Shown here piece by piece: positions 13,380 to 24,345 of a stretch of 64,000 nt of DNA (the stretch's first letter is position 1; each line of letters begins with the position of its first letter). The translations under genes were made by a program, and so were the position numbers. Origin of the DNA: Lota lota. Its lineage: Eukaryota; Chordata; Actinopteri; Gadiformes; Lotidae. Under the pieces are notes generated by a model. That model was not told the origin of the DNA. It saw only the letters and a program-made list of their open reading frames with translations, and ran no database searches. The stretch spans positions 687,501-751,500 of the forward strand of contig JACYXH010000359.1 of assembly GCA_026745465.1 (NCBI GenBank), written 5' to 3'.

Positions 13380-14442
13380 CATTGCTGATGCATGCTCTCC
13401 TCAACCACAGATGTACTCCCACCCCACCCTTCCTTCCTTCCCTCTCTCCCTCCCTCCCTCTACATATTCCTGGTCATCTTGTCTTCAGTCACTCACTGCC
13501 AGGAAAGGAAACAAAATTCAACTAATTTAAGAAAATAAAAATCTTTGTGTCCTTTTTCCTATATTGCTTGTTTATTTTATCCAGAGAGCATTTTTTGAGC
13601 AGCTGTCCAATCAGAATGCAGCTTAGTCCCGGCAATCCCCAGTAGCATCTCTTGATGCCTGAGTTAATCTTCTCTCTAAACCTCTGCTGACGGCTAATCC
13701 CTTGTTGTTGTTGTTTTGATCGTTTTTTCTATCTCCCCCCCATCACTCTATGCCTCCATCTACCCCTCGCTGGTTCCTGATTGGCTCAGGTCCGGCTTGG
13801 TGATTTCGGTGAGCGGAATCGACTCTCCCCCATCCCCTCCTCTCTGCCCTTCCCCCCGTTTTCACGGTGATCTACAGTCGGTACAGTTGGTCAGCGGACC
13901 AATCAAAATGTGGCAGCCTGTCAGTGGAGGGCTCAGGGAGTATGTGGGGGGGGGGGGGGGGGGGGGGGGGGGCATGGAGGGGTGTGTGTGTGTGTATGTC
14001 TGTGTGTGTTAATAGCACCTCTCCAGTACTGGGACGATATAGGAAGAGGCCATCTGGATAATTGCTGTATGGACATCTGGATTAAGAGGAAAATATAATA
14101 AAAGAAGTGTTTATGTGTGTTTGTGTGTGTCGTTTGTGTGTCGGTGTGTGTGTATTCACCCAGATTTAAGTGCTATTAAACAAGTATGTAGTGCATCATA
14201 TAAATGCTGATGCAGCCCTTGTTATCAATGACATAGCTCTATATCGATTTATTCATTTTATATATTAATTCCCTTCATGACTTACATAAACAGCCAGGCT
14301 CCTGGAAAAATCCCATTTGATTATCTGCATTATATTCTGTATTTTGCACAGCATTTTTTTTATTTATTAATAAAAAAGATAGTACTACCACCGTGGCTGG
14401 TACCACTACCACTTGAACACATTGTTGTATTGATGTTGCTAC

Positions 14443-14480
<38 letters not shown>

Positions 14481-14557
14481 TATTATTACATACTTTGTTA
14501 TTGATCTTGTATTGATGCTGCTATATGACTATCCAAGCCAAAGAATTTTACTCTTGC
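13380..14557. other. No gene recognised; poly-G and (ATT)n tracts
   Basis: Contains a G run of about 27 bp at 13945-13972 and an (ATT)n tract at about 14447-14490. No convincing exon was seen. Confidence 0.45.
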
Positions 14558-14561
14558 GTAC

Positions 14562-14964
14562 TGTGGAGGACCAGGAGAACCTCAGCACCCCCAAAGGGCT
14601 GAGAATGGATACTCCAGGTCTGCAGGTAAAAGGTTGTTGGGAAAGCTAATTGACAATCAGTTCTATCATTCACAGCTGCTGCAGACCTGGCGCTAGCAAT
14701 CAGCTCCAGGCCTACTTAAGCCAGGAGAAAGACGGCTACAAAAAGGGAGAGAAAGGAGGGAGACTGACTGTATGGCTGGTGAACGCTCGACAAGCTTTGT
14801 CACACAGAACTCCCTAAAAGAAAGACAGAAGATACCCCGGTCCGGGAAGAAGATTAGTTGTTTTGTTGCATTCTTGTGCAGATAAAATAAAGAATACCCG
14901 TTGTGGGATTTAACTGCAGCTGTTCCCCTGTGTATTTTCTCCGAACCCCGTCCGGGTTACCACA
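14562..14964 (+). repeat. 5' LTR of the Gmr1-like element
   Basis: 403 bp with TG...CA ends. It contains an AATAAA at about 14886-14891 that can serve as polyadenylation signal. Compared with the 3' LTR I see three substitutions (…ctcgAcaag, …ctgcAgctg, …aaccCcgtc), about 0.7 percent. Confidence 0.95.
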
Positions 14965-15030
14965 TATGGTGGAGAATGCGGGCAGTTGAGATCTAACGGC
15001 AAAAAAAAAAAAAAAAGATGGAAAAAAATT

Positions 15031-16875
15031 ATGGAAGAAACCGTCGCAGCCATGCTGAAGGGACAAACGGAGTTCCAGGCGGCAATGGTGAACTTCTGCC
15101 AGCGCCTGACACCGGCTGCGGAGCTTCCCCCCAGTCCCAAGGACGTATTGACCAAACTTACAACAGACGACGACATGGTAGCCTACCTCGAACTTTTTGA
15201 ACGGGCCGCCACCAAGGCGAAGTGGCCTATGGGTGATTGGGGGGGCATCGTCTCACAGTACTTGTCTGGGGAAGCCCAGCGGACCTGCCAGGACCTATCT
15301 GCCGCGGAGGCAGCAGACTATCCCACCCTTAAGGCTGCCATCCTAGCAAGCTACGGGTACAGCCTACCGGCCCGCGCCCAGAGATTCCACACCTGGGTCT
15401 ATGACCCTACTCAACCCGCCCGGAGCCAAGTAGCCGCTCTCGCCCGTATCACGAGGACGTGGCTCACAGGAGGAGACGGACCCCCCATCGTAGAAAGGGT
15501 GGTCTTGGATCGCTGCATCAGAGCATTACCTCCAGAGGCTATGAAGTACGCCGCTCAGACTAGTCCGAATAACCTGGAAGGCCTGGTCGCCCTACTTGAG
15601 AATCACCAGGTCACAATAGAAATGATGCGCTCAACTAAGGCGGACCCTCCACGAGGCGGCCGAATCGACAGCCGGTCGAAGCAAAGCCCGGAGGACCGGG
15701 TCTCCAATAGCACAATGGCTAGCCCCAGGCCCCAGCAAGCTGGAAACCGCCGGCCTGCCGTGAACCGGGACCGCAGAAGGTGCTACACCTGTGGAGAGGA
15801 AGGCCACATAACATGGAACTGCCCTGCCAGAGATGTGTCCATGCCCTCAGCAGGGTCCAGTGACCGTGGTGGGCCCTCCTGCCTCTATGTCACCTCCTGC
15901 TGGGCCCATGAGGAGATGAAGGCCCCCTTATTCCCGGTCAAAGTCGGAAGCAAGGATACCGAGGCCCTTCTGGACTCTGGCAGCGCCGTGACCCTGGTCA
16001 GGCCTGAATATGCCGGGGAACGCATCAAAGGCCAAGTACAGGTTTCCTGTGTCCACGGGGAGATGAGACCGTATCCTACTGCCTATGTCCGACTTCAAAC
16101 ACCACGCGGACAAGCCACATTAAGAGCCGGGGTAGTGGAGAACCTCCCTGTACCAGTCTTGGTGGGGAGAGACTGCCCTCTATTTTTCCGCTACTGGAAA
16201 AGGGACCCGAGCGTGATAAAAAGGAGTAGCAAGGGACGACGGCGGAACCCCAGAGAACCAAACCACGCCCAGGTATGTGCTGCTATGTCCCCAGGGTCTG
16301 GCGAGTCCGAACCAGAGACCCAGGACGAGGAGAGGGAGATGAGTGGAACGAGTGAGGAGACTGTCACAGCGTCGGAGGAAGTCCGCGAGGAGCCGGAGGC
16401 GTTTGAGGAAGTGTCCTCCGGTGAAGTCTTCTCTGAGTTTCCCCAAATCGACGGAGAGGGAATACGGACTTCAGGGAAGTTTGCCACCGCCCAACTCCAC
16501 GATCCCAACCTGATACAGGCTCAGAGGGATGTTGTGGACATCGAGGGGACACTTAAAGAGGGGGTGAGTCACCTAACCTATCCACACTTTGCTGTCAAGA
16601 AGGGGTTGTTGTACCGTGTAGTGAGGATGGGGGAGGGGACATACATTAACCAATTGCTTGTGCCAAAGGCATTCATCTCAAAGGTCCTGTATTTAGCTCA
16701 TGCACACCTCCTTGGGGCCCACTTGGGCACAGAGAAGACCTACGAGAGGGTGCTCGCTTCTACTGGCCGGGCGTCAAGAGGGCAGTGCAGGAGTACTGCC
16801 AACACTGTGCCGAGTGCCAGAAGACTGCACCGAAAGCAAACTTCCGTAGCCCCCTCATTCCGCTCCCGATTATAG
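15031..16875 (+). CDS. Gag-protease-integrase N-terminus of the Gmr1-like element
   Basis: I chose the ATG at 15031 because the upstream part of the open frame runs through an A16 tract and has no ATG. The Gag part (about residues 1-290) ends in a CCHC zinc knuckle, CYTCGEEGHITWNCP, from about residue 251, which binds genomic RNA. The aspartic protease follows with LLDSGS (active-site Asp near residue 315). After an acidic linker comes the start of integrase with the HxxxH half of the HHCC zinc finger (HLLGAHLGTEKTYERV). The frame is lost by a frameshift near 16755; the last ~40 codons to the stop are out of frame. Gag, protease and integrase are continuous up to that point. Confidence 0.93.
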   Translation: MEETVAAMLKGQTEFQAAMVNFCQRLTPAAELPPSPKDVLTKLTTDDDMVAYLELFERAATKAKWPMGDWGGIVSQYLSGEAQRTCQDLSAAEAADYPTLKAAILASYGYSLPARAQRFHTWVYDPTQPARSQVAALARITRTWLTGGDGPPIVERVVLDRCIRALPPEAMKYAAQTSPNNLEGLVALLENHQVTIEMMRSTKADPPRGGRIDSRSKQSPEDRVSNSTMASPRPQQAGNRRPAVNRDRRRCYTCGEEGHITWNCPARDVSMPSAGSSDRGGPSCLYVTSCWAHEEMKAPLFPVKVGSKDTEALLDSGSAVTLVRPEYAGERIKGQVQVSCVHGEMRPYPTAYVRLQTPRGQATLRAGVVENLPVPVLVGRDCPLFFRYWKRDPSVIKRSSKGRRRNPREPNHAQVCAAMSPGSGESEPETQDEEREMSGTSEETVTASEEVREEPEAFEEVSSGEVFSEFPQIDGEGIRTSGKFATAQLHDPNLIQAQRDVVDIEGTLKEGVSHLTYPHFAVKKGLLYRVVRMGEGTYINQLLVPKAFISKVLYLAHAHLLGAHLGTEKTYERVLASTGRASRGQCRSTANTVPSARRLHRKQTSVAPSFRSRL

Positions 16876-18083
16876 AGACCCCATTCAGCCGCGTGGCCAT
16901 GGACATTGTAGGGCCTCTCCCCAAGTCCAGTCGGGGACACCGATTCATACTCGTGTTAATGGATTATGCCACCAGATATCCAGAGGCCATACCCCTACGT
17001 ACCGCTACTGCCCGGGCTGTTGCCCGGGAAGTCCTCCTGTTGTTTAGCCGCGTCGGCATAGCTGACGAGATCCTGACCGACCAAGGCTCGTGCTTCATGT
17101 CCAAGGTAATGGCAGAGATGTGCAGGAGGCTAAAGGTGAGACAAATACGTACATCTGTGTATCATCCACAAACCGATGGTCTGGTTGAACGGTTCAACCA
17201 GACATTAAAACAGATGCTCCGTAAAGTAATTGATGCGGATGGCAAAAATTGGGACCAGTTATTGCCGTACGTCCTCTTCTCCATTAGAGAAGTACCCCAG
17301 AGCTCTACATGGTTCTCCCCATTCGAACTTCTCTACGGTCGGAGACCCAGAGGAATACTGGACCTGGCGAAGGAGGCCTGGGAGGAACAGCCATCCCCAC
17401 ACCGGAATGTCATAGAGCAGATGCAGCAGAGGATGGCCCAGGTATGGCCGGTCGTCAGGGAACATATGAGGAAGGCCCAGGATGCCCAAGCACGGGTGTA
17501 CAACAGAGGGGCAAAGATCCGGGAGTTCAGACCCGGAGAGAAGGTACTGGCCCTCATCCCCACAAATGACTGTAAGTTTCTGGCTAAATGGCACGGCCCC
17601 TATGAAGTACTGAGCCAGACAGGTCCCGTGAACTACATGGTGAGGCAGCCGGGCCGACGTAAAGGTCACCAGATTTACCACATCAACTTACTAAAGAAGT
17701 GGTATGACGCCGATGTAACCCCGCCTCCTGTCCTCTCAGCCGCTGTCTTTCCACAGGAACCTACGAAGGTCAATATGGGAACACAGCTGACCCCCGGCCA
17801 AAAACAAGACCTAAGAGAGCTGCTAAACAGGACAGCCGATGTGTTTTCGGATCGACCAGGGAGAACATCGGTCATCGCCCACGACATTGTGACGGAACCC
17901 GCAAAAATTGTCAGACAGCGACCATATCGCATCCCGGAGGCCAGGAAGGCGGAAGTCCGTGAAGAGATCCGAAGGATGCTGGAAATGGGAGTGTTAGAAG
18001 AGTCCCATAGCGCCTGGTCCAGCCCCATAGTGATGGTACCGAAACCGAACAGGTCCATGAGGTTCTGCAATGACTTCCGCTAG
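16785..18083 (+). CDS. Integrase catalytic core and start of reverse transcriptase (Gmr1-like)
   Basis: This continues the integrase in another frame. The CC half of the zinc finger (CQHCAEC) is followed by the DDE core: Asp in MDIVGPL (16902-16904), Asp in TDQGSC, and Glu in TDGLVERFNQ. Next comes a C-terminal chromodomain-like or GPF-like segment (KFLAKWHGPYEVL), then the N-terminal fingers of reverse transcriptase (KPNRSMRFCNDFR), and a TAG at 18081-18083. The following codons continue the RT in the same frame, so the TAG is a point nonsense change within RT. Programmed readthrough is unlikely, because it would split the RT fold. Confidence 0.93.
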   Translation: MQEYCQHCAECQKTAPKANFRSPLIPLPIIETPFSRVAMDIVGPLPKSSRGHRFILVLMDYATRYPEAIPLRTATARAVAREVLLLFSRVGIADEILTDQGSCFMSKVMAEMCRRLKVRQIRTSVYHPQTDGLVERFNQTLKQMLRKVIDADGKNWDQLLPYVLFSIREVPQSSTWFSPFELLYGRRPRGILDLAKEAWEEQPSPHRNVIEQMQQRMAQVWPVVREHMRKAQDAQARVYNRGAKIREFRPGEKVLALIPTNDCKFLAKWHGPYEVLSQTGPVNYMVRQPGRRKGHQIYHINLLKKWYDADVTPPPVLSAAVFPQEPTKVNMGTQLTPGQKQDLRELLNRTADVFSDRPGRTSVIAHDIVTEPAKIVRQRPYRIPEARKAEVREEIRRMLEMGVLEESHSAWSSPIVMVPKPNRSMRFCNDFR

Positions 18084-19349
18084 CTGAACGAGATCTCCCA
18101 GTTTGATGCGTACCCCATGCCACGAGTCGATGAACTAATCGAGCGCCTAGGAACTGCCCGTTTTATTAGCACCCTAGACCTAACGAAAGGATACTGGCAA
18201 GTGCCCCTCACTGAACAGGCCAAAGAGAAGACTGCGTTCTCTATCCCCGAGGGTCTCTACCAGTATCGAGTGCTGCCCTTTGGGGTTCATGGGGCCCCTG
18301 CCACGTTCCAGCGCATGATGGACAAAATCCTCAGACCCCACAAGGACTACGCAGCCGCCTATTTAGATGACATCGTGATCCATAGCCTTGACTGGACCAC
18401 CCATCTGAGGCGTCTAGAGGCCGTGCTACAAGCTCTAAGGCAGGCCGGTCTAGTTGCAAATCCGAAGAAATGCTATCTGGGACTGGAGGAGGCGGAGTAC
18501 TTAGGATACACCATAGGCCGGGGAACCGTCAAACCGCAGAAGGCGAAGGTCGATAAAATAGCGGACTGGCCTCGCCCAGTCACCAAGAAACAGGTGAGAA
18601 CCTTCCTGGGCCTGGTAGGTTACTATCGACTCTTCGTCCCCCATTTTTCTGCTGTTGCTTCCCCCCTGCATGATCTCACCCAGAACAGGTTACCCCAACA
18701 AGTAAAGTGGACAGAGGAAGCAGAGAAGGCTTTCACCACTCTACGGGACGCCCTCTGCTCGGAACCTGTACTCGCAGCCCCTGACTTCAACTGCCCCTTC
18801 GTCCTACAGACAGATGCCTCCGATACAGGCCTAGGAGCCGTCCTATCCCAGGTGGTAAATGAAGAGGAACATCCTGTCATGTACGTGAGTCGTAAGTTGC
18901 TGAAACACGAGAAGAATTATGCAATTGTAGAGAAGGAATGTTTGGCCATAAAGTGGGCGGTACACAAACTCCGCTACTATCTCTTGGGGAGACGTTTCAC
19001 ATTGGTGACCGACCATGCACCCTTAAAATGGATGTATTTGAACAAAAACAGGAATGCCAGAGTAACTCGATGGTTCCTGGTGCTCCAGGACTTCAATTTT
19101 AAGGTTGAACACCGGGCGGGAAAGGACCACAGGAACGCGGATGCGCTGTCACGCAGGGATGAGTGCCTCTGGGTGGTCGCTCCCTGCACCAGCACGGAGC
19201 TGAGGGGGAGGATATGTGGAGGACCAGGAGAACCTCAGCACCCCCAAAGGGCTGAGAATGGATACTCCAGGTCTGCAGGTAAAAGGTTGTTGGGAAAGCT
19301 AATTGACAATCAGTTCTATCATTCACAGCTGCTGCAGACCTGGCGCTAG
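18084..19349 (+). CDS. Reverse transcriptase and RNase H (Gmr1-like)
   Basis: Picks up directly after the TAG in the same frame. RT motifs are QYRVLPFGVHGAPATFQRMM and the catalytic YLDD at 18360-18371. The RNase H has its catalytic residues in QTDASDTGLGAVLSQ, EKECLAI and TDHAPLKWM, and ends around HRNADALSRR. The frame then runs through the polypurine tract into the 3' LTR and stops at 19349. All catalytic carboxylates are present, so the damage to this copy is limited to the upstream frameshift and the TAG. Confidence 0.94.
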   Translation: MNEISQFDAYPMPRVDELIERLGTARFISTLDLTKGYWQVPLTEQAKEKTAFSIPEGLYQYRVLPFGVHGAPATFQRMMDKILRPHKDYAAAYLDDIVIHSLDWTTHLRRLEAVLQALRQAGLVANPKKCYLGLEEAEYLGYTIGRGTVKPQKAKVDKIADWPRPVTKKQVRTFLGLVGYYRLFVPHFSAVASPLHDLTQNRLPQQVKWTEEAEKAFTTLRDALCSEPVLAAPDFNCPFVLQTDASDTGLGAVLSQVVNEEEHPVMYVSRKLLKHEKNYAIVEKECLAIKWAVHKLRYYLLGRRFTLVTDHAPLKWMYLNKNRNARVTRWFLVLQDFNFKVEHRAGKDHRNADALSRRDECLWVVAPCTSTELRGRICGGPGEPQHPQRAENGYSRSAGKRLLGKLIDNQFYHSQLLQTWR

Positions 19350-19617
19350 CAATCAGCTCCAGGCCTACTTAAGCCAGGAGAAAGACGGCTACAAAAAGGG
19401 AGAGAAAGGAGGGAGACTGACTGTATGGCTGGTGAACGCTCGGCAAGCTTTGTCACACAGAACTCCCTAAAAGAAAGACAGAAGATACCCCGGTCCGGGA
19501 AGAAGATTAGTTGTTTTGTTGCATTCTTGTGCAGATAAAATAAAGAATACCCGTTGTGGGATTTAACTGCTGCTGTTCCCCTGTGTATTTTCTCCGAACC
19601 CTGTCCGGGTTACCACA
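19215..19617 (+). repeat. 3' LTR of the Gmr1-like element
   Basis: 403 bp, the same length as the 5' LTR, beginning straight after the polypurine tract and followed by the GTAC duplication at 19618-19621. Confidence 0.95.
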
Positions 19618-19621
19618 GTAC

Positions 19622-20690
19622 TTGTACGTTAAGATGTAATAAAAGCAACTCTGATTCTGATTATGATACTTCAATGCATTCAGGCATGAATACAAGCAAT
19701 AAACATGGCTCTCCTCTCTTCTCCTTCCCTAGAAAACAACCAAACAAATACCCATTTTGCCACACCACTCCGCTCTTTTCTCCCTTCTCTCTCTCCTTCT
19801 CTTTCCTCTCATCTCTTCTCTCTCCTACTCCTCCTCTTTTCTCCCCTCTCTCCTAGTCTCTCCTTCTCCACTCTCAGAAGGCCCCTCTTCTTGCCCACAT
19901 CACACCTCACCTTTCTGATACACACACAGCTTAAGAACAAGATGCATGCATACTGCCCATGAGTACACACAGGCAGAAGCTGTGCATGTTGACACCAATA
20001 TTTGGAAGAGAACCCATGCTTAATTTTAGATATTCTTAGCTGCTTCAGATAGAACAGAATAGATAGTATAACGTGTTAAACACAGATTTTATTATAGAAC
20101 TCTGTTTTTCTCTGTCTTTAAAAAACATATAAATGAGGATGAGAAAAAAAGAAAGCAAGATAGTGCTAAGTGGAGCAGATAATGACGATTAAGTACAACA
20201 GTAAATAACAGAGTAAGACTAATGGCGTTCATTCATCACTTTTTTTGTTAGTTACCGGTCAACTGTTGGACCATCTCTGCTGGCCTTGTCCGAGTCTACT
20301 AGCTTGCTAGCTAGAAGGCTGAAAGAAAGTGAATATTACGCTAGTACAGCATTTAATCTTCATAACCATTCATCTCGGGCAATGTTACCAAAATAACGTT
20401 GTCTCTGCCATTCCTAGAGTAGACCTTTCGTATGGGACACTGGTAGTTGCCATTATTGAAGGCACGAAAAGGTTGATTTGGAAGGGAAAAAACAGCTAAA
20501 TAGCTTTTTCTGTAACTGATGAAAGTTGTGTCCGAACTGAGCTATGAATAATAAAAGCTATGTCCAAGGAGAACATTTAAAAGTTGAACTTGAGGAATTC
20601 TAATTGTACAATGTGAAAGCATTTTGAATTGACTTAATTAACATGCTACTATAGTATAGCCTACAAACCATTTTCTTATCTCTCCTCAGG
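19622..20690. other. No gene recognised; CT-rich then unique sequence
   Basis: A CT-rich stretch at about 19720-19910 and AT-rich sequence to 20690. Nothing more can be supported. Confidence 0.4.
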
Positions 20691-20774
20691 ATCCTTATTT
20701 ACGTTTCTGAAAACAGCAAAAGAGAAGGATAAAGTGCCCCCTCCAAATGCTGATACTGTCGGTTCAGTATTCCA

Positions 20775-22480
20775 CTTTAATTGATAACATATGCCATGCC
20801 CTCTAAAGATTCTTTATGACTATATATATTTATTTATTTTTGTCTCCAGCGAGACAGTAACACCTCCGCATCATGAAGATGACACATCACCCCTTACCTC
20901 AAGCAGCATCACCAGTGAAAACTCTAAGTTTAGCATTACACTTTAATTGATAACATATGCCATGCTCTCTAAAGATTCTTTATGACAATAAAGAATCTTG
21001 TTTTTTTGTTATATCAGTTCTGTCAACATCCACCTCCAGCGAGACAGCAACACCTGCCCATCATGAAGATGACACATCACCCCCTACCTCAAGCACCCGT
21101 ATCACAACCACTAACAAAAGGACCTATACAGGTCAAAGATATAGTTTCCCCCCAGAATTCTGAGAACAATCCACATAGATTCACAAAGGAAAACTACGAA
21201 ATGGTCATGAAAAATTGGGAGAAGATCCAGCGTACATGGCTTCTCTATTCAGTTAGCACAGACTCAGTCTTCTGGTTGTTTTTTTTGCCACAATTTGATT
21301 CAGTCATGAACGAACATTTGAGGAGGATAAAAAAAAAAAGAAACAAAGGTGCACAACCTCAGCAGTCAAATTCAAAATTAAATCATAGCACTACTTGGAG
21401 ACAAAATAATTGACGAGATAGTCAAGCAAAGTACTTCCGTACTACCGTCATAATGGACTGTAATGGACTGTACTCCCAACATTAGCCACACTGAACAACT
21501 TTCTGTTGTCTTGAGTGTTGTCAGGATTAACAGTGTGAAAGTGCTGCGTAACTACCTGCCAGAGATCATACAAGCATCGTCTGCTCTGCAAACCCTCTCA
21601 GGGCAGAAGAAGGACTTGGAGACAATGTCCACAGCAACCAGCATAAAGGGGGAACTCATGACATAGAGTTTTGTACTGTGCACTGTAATATGGTACAACA
21701 TATTGTATCAGATCAACCACGTCAGCAAGATTCTGCAGAGCCCCAGTGTTTCTTTTGAAACACTTAAAAGAGAAAGAAGCGCAGTGAGAGAATATCTGGA
21801 CAATTTCAGGGAAATTGCTGCCTCTCAAACTGATGCTAGAAAGATAGCAGAAAACCTAGACATTGGCAGGACATTTCCTGTAAAAGACAGTGGAAAACAA
21901 CCCAGCAGTTCCTGTATGAGGGCAGAGAAGAAACTCCGGGTGAGCACTTTAACGGATAGTTTTTTCTGCCCCTAGTGGACACAGCCATCAACAGCTTGAA
22001 TGACAGATTTTCAAAACTGCAAGATGTGTATGTCCTTTATGGTTTTCTGTTCTCAAAAGAAAATATGTCAAAGAATATTCAGAGTGGCAAACTTGCAGAC
22101 AGCTATAAGAAACTGGTGAAAATACTACATGATTCTGAGGACTTGGTTCTGGAGGTCAGAGATGCTGTCCATGCCTTTCCTGATCATCTCTTTCTCCCCA
22201 AGAGAGAAAGACATTTACAAGGAACAACTTTTGGATCTCTATGGATACCTCAGCATCTCCTCAACGTCTGCTATTAACTCTTCCAGTCATTGTTGCCTCT
22301 GGAGAAAGAAGCTTCTCAACTTCAAAACTCATCAAAACCTATCTCAGGTCAACCATGTCCCAGGAGGGACTTTCAGGAATGGCTCTTATTTCAATAAGAG
22401 CCAGTATACAATATGCGACGGTCTTTGGATCTGGAGGACATAGTGGCAGCATTTGCACTAGCCAAGGCCCATAAGCAGCA
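20775..22480 (+). pseudogene. ZMYM1-like hAT transposase relic
   Basis: Scattered plus-strand frames match, in order, a hAT transposase of the type annotated as zinc finger MYM-type 1-like. A TTF-type zinc finger region with HRFTKENYEMVMKNWEKIQ (about 21170-21290) is followed by the RNase H-like middle (MDCTPNISHTEQLSVVLSVV, 21463 onward; further pieces 21703-22160). The C-terminal hAT dimerisation motif, LTLPVIVASGERSFSTSKLI, lies near 22270-22330. Several frameshifts and stops separate the parts. The 5' portion holds a ~164 bp tandem duplication (20775-20938 and 20939-21110). Terminal repeats were not located. Confidence 0.75.
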
Positions 22481-23160
22481 TTTGTAGATGCTAAGCACAA
22501 GACAGACACTGGATAAGTTCCAAACAAAATAAGTTTAATGAAGGGTTTGAGGTTAGGAGGTTGGCATGGCAGGCAGGCAAATGTGAACATTTGAAAAAAA
22601 AAAAAACATTTGGATTTTGTACATTCTCATTGGTGTCACATTATTTATAACATAATGGTGATGAACACTGGTTGGAGGGGCCTCCTGTTTTTTTTTGCCT
22701 AGGGCCCCAAGAGACTGCAGTACCATCTGCCAGGGTGACAGGATCAGGTGTACCGACATTTATTACAAACGCAGCCCTTGAGCAAGACCTGCAGAGATTT
22801 GGTAAATTTGCAAGCCCATTCAAAACACTTATATTTAGATGAAAAGATCCTAATCTAGCTCATGTTCAGTCTCTATGGAACCAAGCATTTATGTTTCTAG
22901 CAGGCCCATCCCAGACACTTGACATTTCATTTAAAGTCAAACACGGAGATTCATATTATACTGTATATGCAAGCACATGCAGTTTGAGATGTTTTGAGTG
23001 TGGCGATCTTTGATGTAAAAATAAACATGCTTACATAAACAAAAACAGGCGAGGTTTCCAGCGGGGTTGGAGCAGCAGGTAGGCCTACTGGTGGATCAGT
23101 GAGACAGTCTGATCCACCTGTAGGCAGCGATAAGCGTATAGAATATACGTTTTTAATCAA
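22481..23160. other. No gene recognised
   Basis: AT-rich sequence with a small hairpin (gtggatcag / ctgatccac near 23090-23120) just before the LINE starts. Confidence 0.35.
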
Positions 23161-23423
23161 ATAGGAATGGCTTTAATAAATCATTCCCAAGATCACATTG
23201 TTCTGGGTGGTGAATGGAACTGCACGGTGGACTTTACTATGGATAGGATGAGTGAGGAACCTCACCTGCAATCCTCTGCTTGTTTAAGGAGGCTCCTCAC
23301 CAAACTAGACCTGATAGATGCTTGGAGGGTTAAGCACCCAACGGTCAGGCAGTACACATGGGTTAGGGTGTTGAGACAGTAGGGTCAGCGGTGCACGTTT
23401 AGACAGGTTTCATATTTCACAGG

Positions 23424-24345
23424 GTGAGTGAGTGGGAGAGTTTATATGTTTTTGTTGAACGTACATGCAAGCCATTCTGCCTTATATGCCAGGCATCATT
23501 AGCGCATTTCAAGGCTTCAAATCGTCAACGCCACTTCAGCTCACTCCATGCTAACATCGACCAGGAATTTCCAAAAGGGACTGAATTTCGCAAGCATAAG
23601 GTAATCACTTTGAAAATTCAGGCAGAAAAGCAGATACAGCTGTTCCAAAAATGTACGAAGCGCTCAGAGACCGTAACGCTTGCATCGTATCAACTGGCTT
23701 GGAACATTGCACGAGCTAAAAAGCCATACAATGAAGGGGAGTTCGTTAAGAAATGCCTAAGAGACGTTGTTGAAATCTTGTCTCCTGAAAACGACAAACT
23801 AAAACGAATGGTATCAGACGTCCAACTGTATCGCCACACCGTTGAACACAGAATATCGAACATTAACACGGCTATTCACAGTTGATCTCCAAGCATGCGA
23901 GTATTTTAGTGTCGCATTGGATGAGTCTTGTGACATACAAGACAAGCCTCAGTTGGCAATGTTTGCACGGTCTGTGTCAAACGATTGTGATCAAAGAAGA
24001 ACTCTTTGATCAAAGAAGAATATTGTGCCATTAAAAGACTGAACATGTGGCATAGGTTTGAAAGAAACAATGATGGCTGAATTTCTGAAAGCAAATCTGC
24101 CCATACCAAAGCTAACTGCAATAGCCACGGATGAAGCGCCAGCCATGATCGGATCTGTGAACGGCCTTGTGGGGCTGTGTAAAGCTGACCAAACATTTCC
24201 AGAGTTTTGGAATTTCCACTGCATCATCCACAGGGAGCAACTCGTGTCTAAATCACTGAATTTAGACGTCATGAAGCCTGTGATGGAAATCGTCAACTAC
24301 ATCCGCACACATGCGCTCAACCACAGGCAATTGAAGAATCTCAGC
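23424..24345 (+). pseudogene. GTF2IRD2-like hAT transposase, N-terminal half, inserted in the LINE
   Basis: A ~150-codon frame (23424-23885, no ATG at its start) has a BED-like zinc finger (CLICQASLAHF ... HFSSLHA) followed by a helical region (AWNIARAKKPYNEGEFVKKC). A second frame (24058-24345) has the RNase H-like core with TDEAPAMIGSVNGLVGLC and FHCIIHREQL. It is related in family but not identical to the element at 45871-48098. The C-terminal half is missing. A hAT-type end (complement of CAGGGGTGGCCAAC) sits at about 24868-24882, where LINE sequence resumes. The matching left end and target duplication were not found. Confidence 0.75.

Larger units (their letters stand above)
14562..19617 (+). 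mobile_element. Gmr1-like Ty3/gypsy LTR retrotransposon, complete, 5056 bp
   Basis: Two 403 bp LTRs (14562-14964, 19215-19617) begin TGTGGAGG and end TACCACA, and differ at three positions by eye. GTAC lies on both sides (14558-14561, 19618-19621), a 4 bp target duplication. A candidate primer site starts TGGTGGAGA at 14967. A purine tract (tgagggggaggata, 19201-19214) precedes the 3' LTR. The coding order is Gag, protease, integrase, reverse transcriptase, RNase H. Placing integrase before RT is diagnostic of the Gmr1 group, first found in Atlantic cod. This copy carries one frameshift (about 16755) and one in-frame TAG (18081-18083), so it is probably not autonomous despite its youth. Confidence 0.96.

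Noticed and set aside
18081..18083. TAG as programmed readthrough between integrase and RT
   Set aside because: It falls inside the RT fingers rather than at a domain boundary, so a plain nonsense mutation is simpler.
23385..23400. cagcggtgcacgtttagac as the left end of the hAT relic
   Set aside because: Translation suggests that it is still LINE endonuclease sequence, and its flank does not duplicate the sequence at the right end (24883).
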